Of a stretch of 64,000 nt of DNA, positions 35,084-48,620 are shown in pieces (within the stretch, counting starts at the first letter, position 1; the number at the start of each line of letters is the position of its first letter). Source of the stretch: Sipunculus nudus (lineage: Eukaryota; Annelida; Sipuncula; Golfingiida; Sipunculidae). Below the pieces are notes generated by a model that was not told the origin of the DNA, did no database searches, and saw only the letters and a list, made by a program, of their open reading frames with translations. The translations under genes and the position numbers were made by a program. The stretch covers positions 62,601,300 through 62,665,299 of the forward strand of contig CM049314.1 of the NCBI GenBank assembly GCA_026874595.1, in the 5' to 3' direction.

Positions 35084-38000
35084 AGCCGGTCCGAATGATG
35101 ACTTCGTTTTATAACTCTTACTTGTTGAATATATACCATTTGCGAGGAACCAAAACAATAATTACCTCAAATTAATGTAAGTGCATTTCTAAATAGTACA
35201 TCAGCCAGAGGGTTCGCCGGTACCAAACAGGTGACAATTGCTTCAATGTTTTTTTTAAAAGTGTTTGTGTGTAGATGAAAAAATGTCTGATAGCAGTGTG
35301 AAAGTGGTAGCTTTCTGTAAAATATCAGCCTGTTTTTAAATGTACTTGCACCGAAACTGCAATTTTGTGGTACATACTTTATATAAATTTATATGTATAT
35401 ATATATTATTTAGTTTTAATATCGTATATAATGCCTGTTTTAAAACAAGTTTAATGTCAGATGATATTGACATTTATAGCTTTCATATGGTGTGTTATTC
35501 ATCTATATAGCTTTCCAAATTTAAAAAATATGAATAATTTTCATTAACCTGTATGATAGCAATTTGTATAATTTAGCTAATTTAAAAAAAACACAAGGTG
35601 TATTTCTGATAAGTCCAACCGTTACCAGTTTGGTTTATGAAGTGATTAAAGAAACCTGGTCTTTTAGCTGAAAAAAAACATGTCTGGCACCCAACTACAA
35701 TTTGTGGATTTGGGCGTGGTCACAGAAAGGTGTTATTCCATTCTTAAGTTAGCCGATACATGTCCCATTGCCACCAACTGTCCGCAGAAACAATTAATGA
35801 CTGGTTGATGTTTCTGAGTACTTTTGTGTCGCATACCCACGCACTTATCTAAGCCTGATCGGTTGATCCTCCCAATTATTTGTGAAGGATTCCAACGTGG
35901 CTGCTTTCGGGGGGCCGATATATAGACTAAAACTCGGATGTCGCAAGCTGAAAGTCACAAATGCCATATATGCAGACACAGGTTTTAGGCCAGTTGTTTA
36001 AATAAATGTTTTTTGCATGTCTCCGGTTGAAAAATAAAGAAAAGGGCAACAAGTCATTTTAAGCAGTACATTTTATTTGTCAGTTTTTGTTATATTGGTG
36101 CCTAAGTCACTTGTGATTTCGTACAAACTAGGCCGCCGAATCTGCACTTCTGGCCAAATTCGCTTTTTAACACGAAATATAAAAGAACCTTCGGCTGACA
36201 GAGGGCTATGATGCCTGGTAAAATATTTCCATGAAAATATGTCCTACAAAATTTACATATAAAATCAAGGCAAGAGCAATAAATGCACCTACAACATTTT
36301 GCTTGGGTTGCACCATAAATAATTGATAGATATTGTGGTTTGCCTTTGTGTCAGGACTTACTGTGAAGCAGAGCTGTAAGTTATTTATTCTTAGTTGCCT
36401 CTGTTTTATACTTTTAACATTTTTGTCAGGAGAGGGATTTCTAAATAAATACCACCTTCTGTAACGGAAACTAGATGTTAATTTGAACCGTGGGGCAAAC
36501 AGAGTTTTAATATGAATATATACCGATTTGCTATATTGCCAGTAAGTGCAATGACTCATTCTGTCCTCGGTTTTATTTTAGTACAAAGTCTAGTAAGTAC
36601 TAGTGATAAGCCCAAATTAATAAAATCAGTTGTTGAGATTGAACAAATCTAATTTAATTCTAACCTTCTTTGACTCAGGAGTTCAGAATTTTCAGAAATT
36701 TGAGATTATGTCTCAAACAAAACCCTAGCAGTCCAGTGTCAACAAACTTTACCGGATTGGAAGAAATGCATAATTCGCCTTGGGCTTTGTACTTGCACCA
36801 TAGAGTGCCATTAATATCCTTTTGTTTAAAAATATTTAAAATGCAATTTTTCACTAAACGGTCAAAGCAATTTGAGTCCCTGTCATTCCCCAGGTTTGAG
36901 AGAGATCATGTTAATCACTGGTTCTTGTACTGGCCGAACAATCATAATATCATCGGGCTTCATGGTTGTGCCCTTAAGAGAATATCACTTTCCCTTAGTA
37001 GGATTGTAACTGTTAGATCACAAGATGTAATGTTTTCATATTATTTTCTTTAATTTAAACATTTAAGTAGAAACACACATGATAATAAACATGAGAGTAA
37101 CAGATTTGTCATTTTTCTGGTGATTTCTATTTTAATCCCTTGCAAGTGCTACTTTAAATTGACTTGATTTGGCAAGGTAGCGAGGCCTAAAATAACGATA
37201 AGATATAATAGACTTATGAAAACCCTTGTGATAACCCAAAATAAAAATGACGAAATGATTATCATATTCCACTAGGTGTTATCTTAATTTCCAACCATGC
37301 AAAATAGAACTCATAAGATTTGATGGGGTTTTTTTCTGTCAGAAAGCGATTGCATATTTATATAATTATGAATTTATAAACTGATATTGCTTATTTTCCT
37401 TTCCATTTGAAAAAAATGAAAATTCAAAATACACAAGGGCCTAGTTGTGAAATAATCAATGTAACAAACAATTCTTTAAGGAGTCTTTATAACACAGCGA
37501 ACATTCACGCTGGACAGTGAAACTTGACATAAGTGAACATATTATTTATCTTAAATACATTATAATCTGTTACATCTTCTGTTGATTTTAAATCTTTGAC
37601 TATACCAAGTGCCCCACTGGTCAAAATGCTCAGCTTAATCTATATTGGTCAGTGATATAATTCTTATCTACTAAGGAGAGTTAAAGTGAACCTGTATACA
37701 CAACATCTGAACATGGAAGGTCTAGCGATTACTAGTTGTGGCTTGATATATATCGCACTGAAATAATTGCAGTCATTCACATAAAGAAACTAAAAAGTCT
37801 TACATTATCTTTTTGCATTGTTCATAATCGCGAATAATGATGGAACAATAGACAGTGAAACTAAGAAATACCATTTTATCTGCAGTCCATCAAAATCGGT
37901 AAGCTATATATTGAATTTTCTTACCATTCAGAAATAAAGCTGGAATTGTACCGTTTTTCCTCGCACAAGATAGGTAAACTTAAATGGTGCAATTTGTAGT

Positions 38001-39351
38001 TTTTTTACACTCGTAAAAGTCACATGATCAATGTTTGGTAAAGCACATTACAAATTGTAGGTTAAATCAAATATAAAATACAACAATAAGCAAACATTAG
38101 TTTAACTACACTAAGGTAACGCTATGCCTCACATAAAAGCTATTTTTTATTTCCTGGCTTGAGTAGGAAGAACTGGAAAAGATCATGTTGACTCAAGTCA
38201 ACATAAGTTGCGATACTTGCAACTAACACTGACATACCAATCATGGGATCAAAATGCTGGGTTCTGGTCATAACAGTATGAATACAAACACTTGTGATCA
38301 GCAAAGTTAAAATAAAGTAAAGACAAATCTTATAATAATTCAGCACACCTCATCTTTTGATGATCTCCAATGAATTAGCTATAGAATGAAAGGAGTTATA
38401 TTTTTTTGGCTTGCATAAGTAAGGACAACCTATAGCTTACAAACAAAATACCTGTCCTATGATCAAGATTACCACAGTACTTGGAGCTGACAGTTGCGGC
38501 AGTTGCTGCTGTATTCGGTTACCGACATAACGTTATATCTGTTGACGTATTCTATATATTGAGTATTTTTCATAAGGGTGAGGAAGAAGGAGAGAGAGAG
38601 TGTGTGTGTGTGTAGGGGGGGGGGGGGGGCTTTTCAGTCGGCACAACTTTTTTGAAGGTTTACAGGTCCTGGACCCCCCCCCCCCCCCCTTTCCGGACTT
38701 GGGGACCTTTTTATAGGTTTTCTTAAATCCTGGTTCTGGCCCTGTGAGGGCATAAGACAGTATAACTGTAGATGCATAGACCTATTGGTCATAAATGATA
38801 CATCATTGAAAAAATTATTTTGCTGGATATAACTTTGGCATATAAAGTTGTTTGAAGTAAATTTATATAACCAATCCTTTGTCGTTTTTCCTAGGGGTGA
38901 GCGTAACTATAAGAATGTATTGCTTATGCAGTATATACGCAGTTCTCATAAATGGTATGCTATACTGAGGCGTATGGTTTAAGCTATCATTTGAGACAAA
39001 ATTTGACTGTATACGTTTTGCATATTAAGTAATATGGGGCTTATAACCACTCTGAAGTCGGTGTCCTTGAAATAAAAAAAATTATATATGTCATCCGAGA
39101 TTAAACATCCTTTTGATCACTGACAGCTACCACTTTCATACTGCTATCAGGCATTTTTATTACCTACACATGTGTACCTATCAAACAAACATGGTGAAAA
39201 TTTGTCACCAAATTGGTACCTATGATCCAAATTTAGGGTTCTGGCTGAAGTACTAAAATATGAACGTTATATAAATCCCTTCCGTCATCACTGTGGGATT
39301 GTTTTCCCTAACATTAAAAGGATGATTTGCAGTAACTGATAGGCAACTTAC
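35084..39351. other. Gene A intron 1 remainder, no exon seen
   Basis: This lies in the intron between exons 1 and 2. It contains AT-rich unique sequence and the MITE-like copy at 38.6 kb. Open frames at 36206-36559 (minus) and 36670-37053 (plus) exceed 110 codons but lack domains or splice context. Confidence 0.5.
38600..38750. mobile_element. MITE-like repeat with G-run and C-run, copy 2
   Basis: It shares with the 34.9-kb copy the order G run, ctttt/caacc-type spacer, cctggaccccccc, tttccggacttgggg/gacc, aggttttctt and aaatcctgg. It is preceded by a (GA/GT)n tract. The right-end ggatccgcccctg is degraded to ggttctggccctg. Internal divergence indicates an older copy. Confidence 0.5.
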
Positions 39352-39394
39352 CGAAAAGTACGGACAGAAGCAGAAGTATTTCCCTGGTCCCCAT
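39352..39394 (-). CDS. Gene A exon 1: signal peptide start of secreted vWD protein
   Basis: This exon holds the start codon and most of the signal peptide of a secreted vWD-domain protein. It reads MGTREILLLLSVLF plus one base of the next codon. The ATG (39394-39392) sits in a strong start context (GTCACCATGG). The exon ends at a consensus donor, G|gtaagt (39351-39346), in phase 1. Upstream of the ATG is an acceptor-like run (cttttttatcgcag, ending at 39412), so the exon probably begins at 39411 with 17 bases of 5' UTR and a further non-coding exon lies upstream. The charged start followed by a Leu/Val core is typical of a signal peptide. Exon boundaries are read from sequence; secretion is inferred. 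Confidence 0.8.
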
Positions 39395-39411
39395 GGTGAC
39401 ACCTGTTCCCG

Positions 39412-42400
39412 CTGCGATAAAAAAAGTTTCATTATGAGTGATATGTAGGTAAATCTTGAATTATATGGCGACCCTGCGTCTAATTATCTGCATTGAAATC
39501 TTTTAGATCATAAATGGGATGTGAGGATTAATATTATAATCTATACACGGTAAAACATCATCATGTTGGTGAACAAGTTGTTTTTTGAGCCTTCAAAATC
39601 CTGTAATGTTGACCATGAAGCCATCTGCTAATCCGGTCAGTTTCTCTATGAAAAAGAATAATCTGTAACAATAGGGCAATATCGTTTGAATAAATCTTTA
39701 ATGGTAACCCACATTACCTCAAAAGTTTATAGATTGTTGCCTTGTCTAGGAGCGTTTGTATTCATCCCACATCGTGTTTCTGTGTGTCTGTGTGTCTGTT
39801 CAATACAGAGCACATACAGTCTTGAACGGAATCTCATGAAACTTTCAGACCATTCCTTTGGGAATGGCCAATAAAGAATCAAATAGGTGTTGTTGTAGAT
39901 ACGGCCAATAGATCAGGATTCTGGAACGTCTTTAAGGAACACTTGCAAGTGTACGATAACTTATGCATAAATGAACCTGGGAATATGGACCAAATGCATG
40001 AATGCAAACACGGGTGGGAGAAATCCCACATTTGGAACCCCTCACACATGACGAGGGCATTTATTCCTTAGAATGCAGATCTTAGTTCCTTGCATATGTT
40101 CGTAACCCTCAATAAAATTTCAGCAATTTTTTTTTGCAGAAAAACTGAGGCTAAAGTCCAAAATAAAGTATCTAAGTGATAACTGCTTACTTTTTTTAAT
40201 AAATAAATTTTTATTTTTTCACGCATATAAAAAGGACATTTATCGCACTGGAAAGTCATGCAAGTTCTTTATTTTCAATAGATTTTACAGGGGGCTTAGG
40301 TTGGCTTTCTTTGTATTCCCCCGAGATGGATCTCTTTCTGTGTATTAATTGTTACTTGCAGATGAAAGTGTAAGGTAACTTGATGTAAACATGAATAATA
40401 ATTTCATGATTTTAAATTACTTTCACGCTATAAATATTTAAATGAAATTTAGAGTCTGGATAGTTCACCTAAATATAACTTTCAAAGTCAGATAGATGGC
40501 ATGGGCCCTCTGTAGCGCCATATCGGCCCTCTGACATAAAGACCAGACTACTGGATGTAAGCCCTGTTATCATTGCCTACTGATCATGAGTCGGATTGTC
40601 ACGGCTAGGGCCCTCTGCAGCACCCCCTTGGCTGCGCCCCTGGTTTTATAATGATCAATAGTAAATATTAATTATATTCCTAATTTATAACATAGACATA
40701 TAACGTAGTATTTAAAAAAATCCTTCTGTGACTCAAAGAAGCTTTTATTCGGAAGGAAACTTCAAATTTGCGATGAATGAAGCAAGAGTGCATACAGTCT
40801 ACTTTCATTATCTTTTTTTCAAAGGCTTGAATGAGTGGATATCATAAGCCTCCAGTGAGAAAGAGCTTGATCGGTAGCTTGTGTAAAGCTAGGGTAACAG
40901 GATAATATGGAATAGCAGAGTTAGGAGGCAAATAGAAGAGCGCCAAAACCATTCCCGCTATTACCATTACAGCATAACATATAAAAAAGCATGGGAACGG
41001 AACCGCACTACATCCTCTTTGACGTTATGTGCCCATATTTCAAAAGGTCACATCTTAACAAAGATTACCTACAGCCGGTTAGAGCTACAGACTGAGACAA
41101 ATGGCCATACAAACAGTTGTGGTTTTTGTGTAATATTGAAGTTTATTCCTGAAAAAAAAACAAGTTTTCGATCGAATTATCATTAAACTCGTGAATATAT
41201 TAGCTGTTGTTGAATTATTTTGACAAGAAATTATTTTGATATACATCCTTTCTTTCATGTTATCCTGAAATGAGAGAGTTAAACCGAGGAATTAAGAAAA
41301 AAATCTAAACAGTCGTCGAGGGAAAATTTGCAACGGTATGCAACATTGGAAGCCTTTTTTTTTTGTTAATTGCTGGTATACTAGACTTCAATCGTATATT
41401 GTGATTTGCAGTTGACCCTTATAGTTAATGAAAAAAATGTGCAGTAGTAATTTTGGATCTCTGAAGGTTTTTTTTTTATTTTTGTTTTGTTCTAGTCACA
41501 TACTGAAACCACATTTTTTGGCTCATAAGTAATTAACTTAAGTATATTGATCACTAATAAAAGGTTATATATACACTTTACAAACGAAAGGTGGCTCACG
41601 GACGAATTATGTTTCTGTGATATTTATTTACATATAATATATATGTATATATCTATACATATATGTGGCTCATTTTCTTTTCTATTAGGGCCCTGGACAG
41701 CTGAGTGGTTAAACGCTTGGCTCTGTCCGCTGGCGATCCCCGGCATGGCTATGAGAGTGGGTTGTAGTTGCCCGTCCAAGGCCGGTGGTTTTCTCCGGGT
41801 GCCCCGGCTTCCTCTACCCCTGCAGACTACTCTACGCCATCACCGGAGCCATGGACAGTGCCTCGATTAGTTATAATAACTATTTCTGCAATCCATGTAA
41901 AATAAAAAAGTTTATAATATGTGAAATGTCTGAATTTTATTCCGACTTCATTAATGATTATAATAATATTTGTATTTTATAACTTTGGACTTTTATCACT
42001 GGTGACCCTGGTTGTTTGACCATCAAAAGCCTATAGTTGAGCCCTATATGCAACATTTTATGTTGACATGGAAAGGCCTAATTACAAGTTTGTGCAGTTC
42101 TAAAATTTTCTCAAGATATACAGTGCAAAGTTGTGAAATGAACGTGCTGAAAAGGTATGGAATTTTTATTTACCTTGTAGGTGACACCTTCTATGGCTCC
42201 TTCACTGCAATGATTCAAACACTTAAAGGGGCTTTATATATCTTTCTAAGAACGAACGTGGCAATAGTTAAGCGTGGCATATTGAACAATTTACGCATGC
42301 AAATTAGAATGGGTGTGTCAGCCGAGTTCAACGCCCAAGCATCTGTTTAGTATCGATTATCTTCAACACTCCTACACATCATTACGCGTCAAGGAAGAGC

Positions 42401-45239
42401 ATGGCCAAACTTAATGGCTTGGTCGCCCCTAAATGGGATTGATGCCTTCATACCATATTATGAGCGAGCTGACGCAACACCACCTATGAGATTTTAATTC
42501 ATTTCCTCGCTCCAACTGCAGAGTCACATTCTTCCAGTCGAATTAAATATGTAAGGTTTCAACTCCATTTCTTGGCAATTAATTTTAAATAGAATTCAAT
42601 GTAATGGAATTTTTTTATTAGCCACTTCTTAAGATAATCAAGATTTTTTTTTTAAATCCAATCCCCTAGACATTAAGATGGGTTCTCTATAAGTAGAAAT
42701 ATATGGGAAAAAAATCTTGAGGTATAAGGGCACAACAAGCCCGTAACCTTTAATTCACGTGATAGAATAGTGGACCCATTTTAGGCTAAATTTCGTGATC
42801 TGATATCGAATTCAGATTACCCTCGGGTTAGTCTGAACGTAATTTCAAGCTCCACTAAGCCTGATGTCTACAGATGACAATAACATGTATTCTTTTAACT
42901 CATGGTATTATATCTCTATATTATGTGTTTTGATTGTATACATGTTTATTACTTGTGGTTTGCTTCATATTTACAAGATTAATTTTGCGATTTTTACTTT
43001 TCAGTGCTTCACGAGGGTGCGCTTTTCTCTTGCTTATCTTATAGTAAACAAAAAAGGGGTATATCCTTTATTGTAAGAAATATTTATACGTTTATATAAC
43101 GTTTTATAATAACTGTTCACAGTACCACAAGGACACATGGAATATGCCCCATAAAAACGGAAATTCTCTTTCATTATAGGTAGATAATATATCATATTAT
43201 TGATAATACCTTTACTTACGGCTAGTGTAAGAGTTTTTATACATTTATAATATTAGACTTTGCCTTCCGACGCTATAAGGCGTTGATTATGTACATGAGA
43301 TGCGAATATCGCGAATATGAAACCCTCTCGAACAAAAATTACCTTATAATTTGTTTACTTTATGTGGGCTGAAGAACTTTGGAGGTCATTGCTCGCTAAA
43401 GCTTGGGCGCTCTTGATATACACTCATGATACCGAAATACTGCACAGGAATTCACAATGTACAGCAGAAAACATACTTTTTGTCATTAGTCTACATGTAT
43501 TAATTGTCCCTGGAATTGAACATAACTAAACTGAACCCTCAAAAGCCCCAAATGTTAGTGAATAAAATTTGGGCAATCGTGCACTCGTAACTGTTTCTGT
43601 ATCATTAGAAAACGGGTCTTCTCACATTTATGAGAGCAAGTCATACCTCAATTGTACATTACTGCATCGCGCGAATGATGGTTATTGCTAAATAATATTC
43701 TCCTATTTTCAGCGGAAAATACGTACATCCTTTTCGGATAGAAAGCCCAGGCCATGACGATCGTTTCTAGCACCAATCACGGGTGTGTTTAGTATTTGGA
43801 CAATTATGACTATTGACTTTATTACTAAATAATATCCGTCTACATTTAACGCAAGGTAAGTATACCGACCTCCTGTTAGAACGTCCGTGGTTTCAATTTA
43901 GTTTCTAGGCCAAAAACGGATACGATCGATGTTGTATGATGTTATTGTTTCCCTGTGACACATTTGAGTGTTTTACTCGCCGAATGACAATAAAGATTCT
44001 CCACCAAGCGGCAGAGTGCCTGTATACCAAGTAGTGAGGACCGCATAGTAAGGCTCCGTAAAACATTTTCGTCATTCGTCCGGAAAAAAAATCCTGAATA
44101 TACCATGAAAGTTGTCATATGTTTCTCTTCATTACAATATATGTTGCCAGTTGAAATGTTGCATATTCCGTTCTGTAATCTTACTATGTACGCTGTTTCA
44201 GTCTACATTAAACTAGTTTAACATGGAAACCGGTCATTTACGATCAGCTTTATTTTAGTGTGACGTAGTTATGATAGAAAGAACATTCCTTAAACCAAAT
44301 AAAATGAGACCAAATGTAAATGCCCTCAGCAAGCACATTCCCTTCTGTAACAACAGTTAAATGTTGATAACTTCAGTGTTCTGTTTAGCTACTTAAATAA
44401 AATTCAATTAACCATTGACCAATACACCATCAAAATAAGCAGAAAATTATGACGTAAAAGAGGCTTTCTTCGCTAAACGGAAATTTGACATGTCTACAAC
44501 ATTCCTCGAATTTTCCAAGGAGACTTTATGGTTGGTTGGGTTTTCTGTAAACAAAGCTGTAGGTGTCACAAACAAGTCTTTTCAAATCACATTAACGATC
44601 TCAATTACCTCTTCCTTATATCGTTTAAGTACAATAGAGAATCGAATTTCAAGACATTTTCATAGTTAACGTGACAAAATAATGGGAAATCCAATACCAT
44701 CGGCAGCATGCAACGCCAATGCTGAATCGATTTACTGCAGACAATTATGCATAGGTGAAATAATTTCTAGCTATATTATATAAAATTTTGACCTGGTATA
44801 AGTGAATGCACCATGTCAGACGTAAACCTTGAAGCATAGGTGAGTGACTCCCTTCAAGTTGTAGGAGAAATGTATCTTCAGGTCAGCATTGAGCGTGTTT
44901 TGCAGGACGTAGCCGGGATTTAATTAAAGAGTGGTGGAACGCCGGATATAGGTTTGAATTCAGCAATTTATCCAATAATTTCCCCTGAGGAAAATCTTAG
45001 CCACCTTAAAGCAATGGCTGGTCTGACTAAGAGCACATACTTATCCCCTCTGAACTAATCCCTCCCTGTCATTGATACCCTAGCAGCTCTGTTTTCAATT
45101 GGATATACACAGGCCAATTCTGAATAGATAACCAGAGTAACGGGTATAGCTGGCAAGCTAGCCTCGGTGACCTAGCGAAGGGTCAAACTGTTAGTTTTAT
45201 TTGCTGAATTATTAACATTTGTCTTGTCATAACGCATTT
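39412..45239. other. Upstream of gene A coding exon 1
   Basis: A non-coding first exon and promoter of gene A should lie here because exon 1 is preceded by an acceptor, but I cannot place them. The SINE at 41.69 kb is the only clear element. An open frame of 112 codons at 42012-42350 has no domain. Confidence 0.4.
41690..41925 (+). mobile_element. tRNA-derived SINE, copy 2 (near full length)
   Basis: The element begins with a tRNA-like head (gctgagtggttaaacgcttg is box-A-like; ggcgatccccggcatggc is a decayed box B). It continues with gggttgtagttgcccgtcc, ggttttctccgggtgccccg and a tail ending ctatttctgcaatccatg plus aaaataaaaaag. It matches the minus-strand copy at 16.2-16.4 kb over about 190 bp. 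The modular tRNA head, conserved core and A-rich end are typical of a SINE mobilised by a LINE. Confidence 0.8.
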
Positions 45240-45800
45240 TAAGACGTTTCAAAGACGTTTGGACAATGTTCTCACAACAGCTATATCGGGACTGAAAAGG
45301 ATACTTGGGTCGATTTAAAACGTGTTATCGAAGTTACAAGAACGTATTTAAAGGGAAACAATCCGGTCATCTAGAGATAACATTTAAACAACGTTTTCCC
45401 AACTCAAAATGTTTAAAAAAAGTTTACACAACGTTTCTAGAACGTTTTCAATATGGTACTTTCAGGAATAAAAAAGTTTGTTGGATATTGCTGAAACGTA
45501 TTATCAACGTTATGATGGAGTATTTAAAAGGGAAACGACCCAGTCAACTGCAGGAAACATTTATATAATGTTTCACATTAGTTTCTCACATAACGTTATG
45601 GCGACGGCAAAGTGATAAGGTTTTTTTGACAGTGTTCCAACGTTTTTCCAGTAAGAAAAAAAAGTCTAAACAACGTTTGCACAACAATAAAGACGTTTCT
45701 GGAACATTCTCACCATGGTACTTTCGGGACCGATAAGTTTGTTGGATATTGCTGAAACGTGTTATCAAAGTTATTAATACGTCGTAAAACGTAAGCGATA
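45240..45800. repeat. AACGTTT-rich degenerate tandem repeat
   Basis: More than a dozen AACGTTT/AAACGTT motifs are present. A unit of about 260 bp is repeated: 'cgtttct(a/g)gaac(g/a)tt...atatggtactttc...gtttgttggatattgctgaaacg' occurs at 45437 and 45697, and a weaker copy begins near 45180. Confidence 0.8.
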
Positions 45801-46130
45801 AAGTCACCAACAAGGATTGAATTAAAAAGTTGAACTTATAAGTCTATATATAAACTAACCCAAACATACTTTTCATAAATATACTTTGCCAATGTACTTG
45901 GCAACACTGGCTTTGACATATCATAAATGTAACATTATATACACACGTCATCTACACAGTATAACAAATTTAAAAAGATGTGTTAAATTGATAATTATAT
46001 CATTTTATTATAACTATCTGGTAAATGTCTAATACGAAAGTCTACATCATCTATGTGTATGCGATCAGTGCCACTTTGCATTTAGTTCAGAGTTTTTATG
46101 TGTTTAATGTGTGAAACAACTGACTAATAA

Positions 46131-46188
<58 letters not shown>

Positions 46189-48567
46189 TAATCACATGTA
46201 AGTTGAGTGTCAAGTTCTATATTGATCGATCTATAGGTCTCAATGGTTACACCCTTAGCCTCCTCTTCTTGAATATCTGTCCCTCTGCCTCCGTACAATC
46301 ACCATATTATATATTTCACATGTTACTGCTATGTCAAGTGCATCAAAAACAATGTTATAATGTTGCATAAAACTGTTTATACGGCTAGGTATTTGTCAAA
46401 CTGTATGGCTAACCATTAACCATATCAAAATCGATTCAGTCGTCGCAAAACACCACTTCTATTATCGGTGGATCATTCCTGACGCCTTAAATACTTGGTG
46501 ATATTTTACTATCCCAGAAAACTAGTCCATTTTTTTGTAAAATCATTGATTAAATGTCCAAGACAGAGGGAGGAAATCTCTGTAGTCCTCTTCTTTACTA
46601 TAATATTTTCCTCTTACAATTTTCTGTGTCCTCTGGTGATAAAATAATGCCGTCTTCTTATTCTGCTAAGTAACATTACAATGTTGATTATTTTTTTATA
46701 TGCAATGAATACATTTATCTGAAATACCTGATAATTTAAAATCAATGGCATTCAGAACAAATGAAACACAGGTCATGGCATTCATCCTACAAAGCATGAC
46801 ACATTACAATAGAGGCTCACATTTACAATTTTAAGTCAAGATTTTGAAGGAGGGCTTGTTTGCTTACTTCAATCTTTACTAAATGACCGAAAAATATATA
46901 TCTAATTAAAGCATAGTTACTTGATGTACACAAATATTTGACTGTTTAAGTAATAAGAGCTGCACCTAAGGAGTGTCAGATTTGTAATTAACCATGCCAA
47001 AATGAAATAATGTTGCTAACCGACAAACCAACACTGGCAAAAACATTACACCCCGCTTGGCAGAAGTAAAAAAAAGTTTCACATGGCAAGGCACTATGGT
47101 ATAGCCCATTTGATATACATGTAACTATCATAAATCAACAAGATTTACCAATTTACAAGCTAATCTTATCCGACTAACTGCGAAATTCATGATTTATATA
47201 TGACTTTTTACTCAACTTACAAAGTATTATTAAGGAAAAAGAACAATGATGGCAATATTAGTCTTATTCAATCCCATTAATTGTCCATGATTAACTTGTA
47301 TGTAAACAAAGTTCCAGGAGAATATGTTTATACACATTGTAGAAAATTACATGACTCACACTGCGATAAAATGGCAAAATAAATCAAGAGCACCACAAAC
47401 GTCCATAATACGCCGGTCACGTATCTGGTGACCTCTGACCTTATTAAATATGAGTGAATTTTTACCATAATCGAAGTCGGGCGAGATAATCTATTTGTGT
47501 GTAGTTAGAGTGAATTTCGTGAAAATCCATCAAAACCCCGGTACGTTATCGCGGCGACACTAAAAGTCAACGGCCGGACGGAGAGCGGGAATACCATAAT
47601 ACTCCAGTCATATGTCGGACGTGTATCAATAAAACATGCATAAAACAGATGACATAGCTAGTCTGTTCCAACCATAGAACTGTTTGTAATTAATAGACGT
47701 GCAACTTTGTAGGCAATACAGGAATTCACTGCTGATTATCTAACACAATTGATACTATTTGGTAAATCGGAATATATTAAAAATATGTAAAAAATTAAAA
47801 ATATAGTTGTCACCAACAGCATCGTTTACCTGGTGGTGCTTACTATTATCGACAATAATACAGCAGCAACTAGGTGTACCCGTGTAATTACAGCTCTATG
47901 AAATGAGTGAGGCATGGAATGTTGCTTGGAGTTAAAGCACTCCCACCATCTGGGATCAAGTATTTGGAAACATCACCTGATTTTCATACAGATGGAAACT
48001 GTGGACAAACCGGTCTTGTCTATGAGATTATTTTATACAAACCTTGAAACATTTCAGTCCAATACATCGATGGACTATGGAGATGAAGGTCCTTAGTTTG
48101 AACCAAGCTGCATCACTGATAGATCAATGGGTGGCATCACTTATCTTTAAACAAGATGTGTCAGTATGACATTTATGCCCCAGTCAGTGTCAATTGGTTT
48201 CAGGCAAAAATACCCTGAAACTCAGGTCAATAGGTATCACACTGGAGTGCATGAAAGTGCTTTTATTCATGATTTTTTTTTCATGACATGTTTCATGTTC
48301 AGAAGATGTCATACCACCCATAAGCAAATAGGCCTGGGCACAACGTGAACTTTATCTGTAATTGGTCATAAAAAACACCCAATGAAAATCAGATCAAACT
48401 GTGCTGGCAAAACAAAGCAATTTTGTATATGTGTTGGGTTTCAGAATGAAACAAAATTATGTAAAAGTGTAAAACTGTCCTGGGCATTACACTGGAGGGT
48501 ACAACAAAAGAAAAATGCATCATAGCGATAGTAAACCAAATAATACTACTGTTGGGAAATCGTTTTA

Positions 48568-48620
<53 letters not shown>

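Noticed and set aside
36206-37053. Two open frames over 110 codons on opposite strands
   Set aside because: Both lie in gene A intron 1, have no recognisable motif, and no acceptor/donor pairs bound them.
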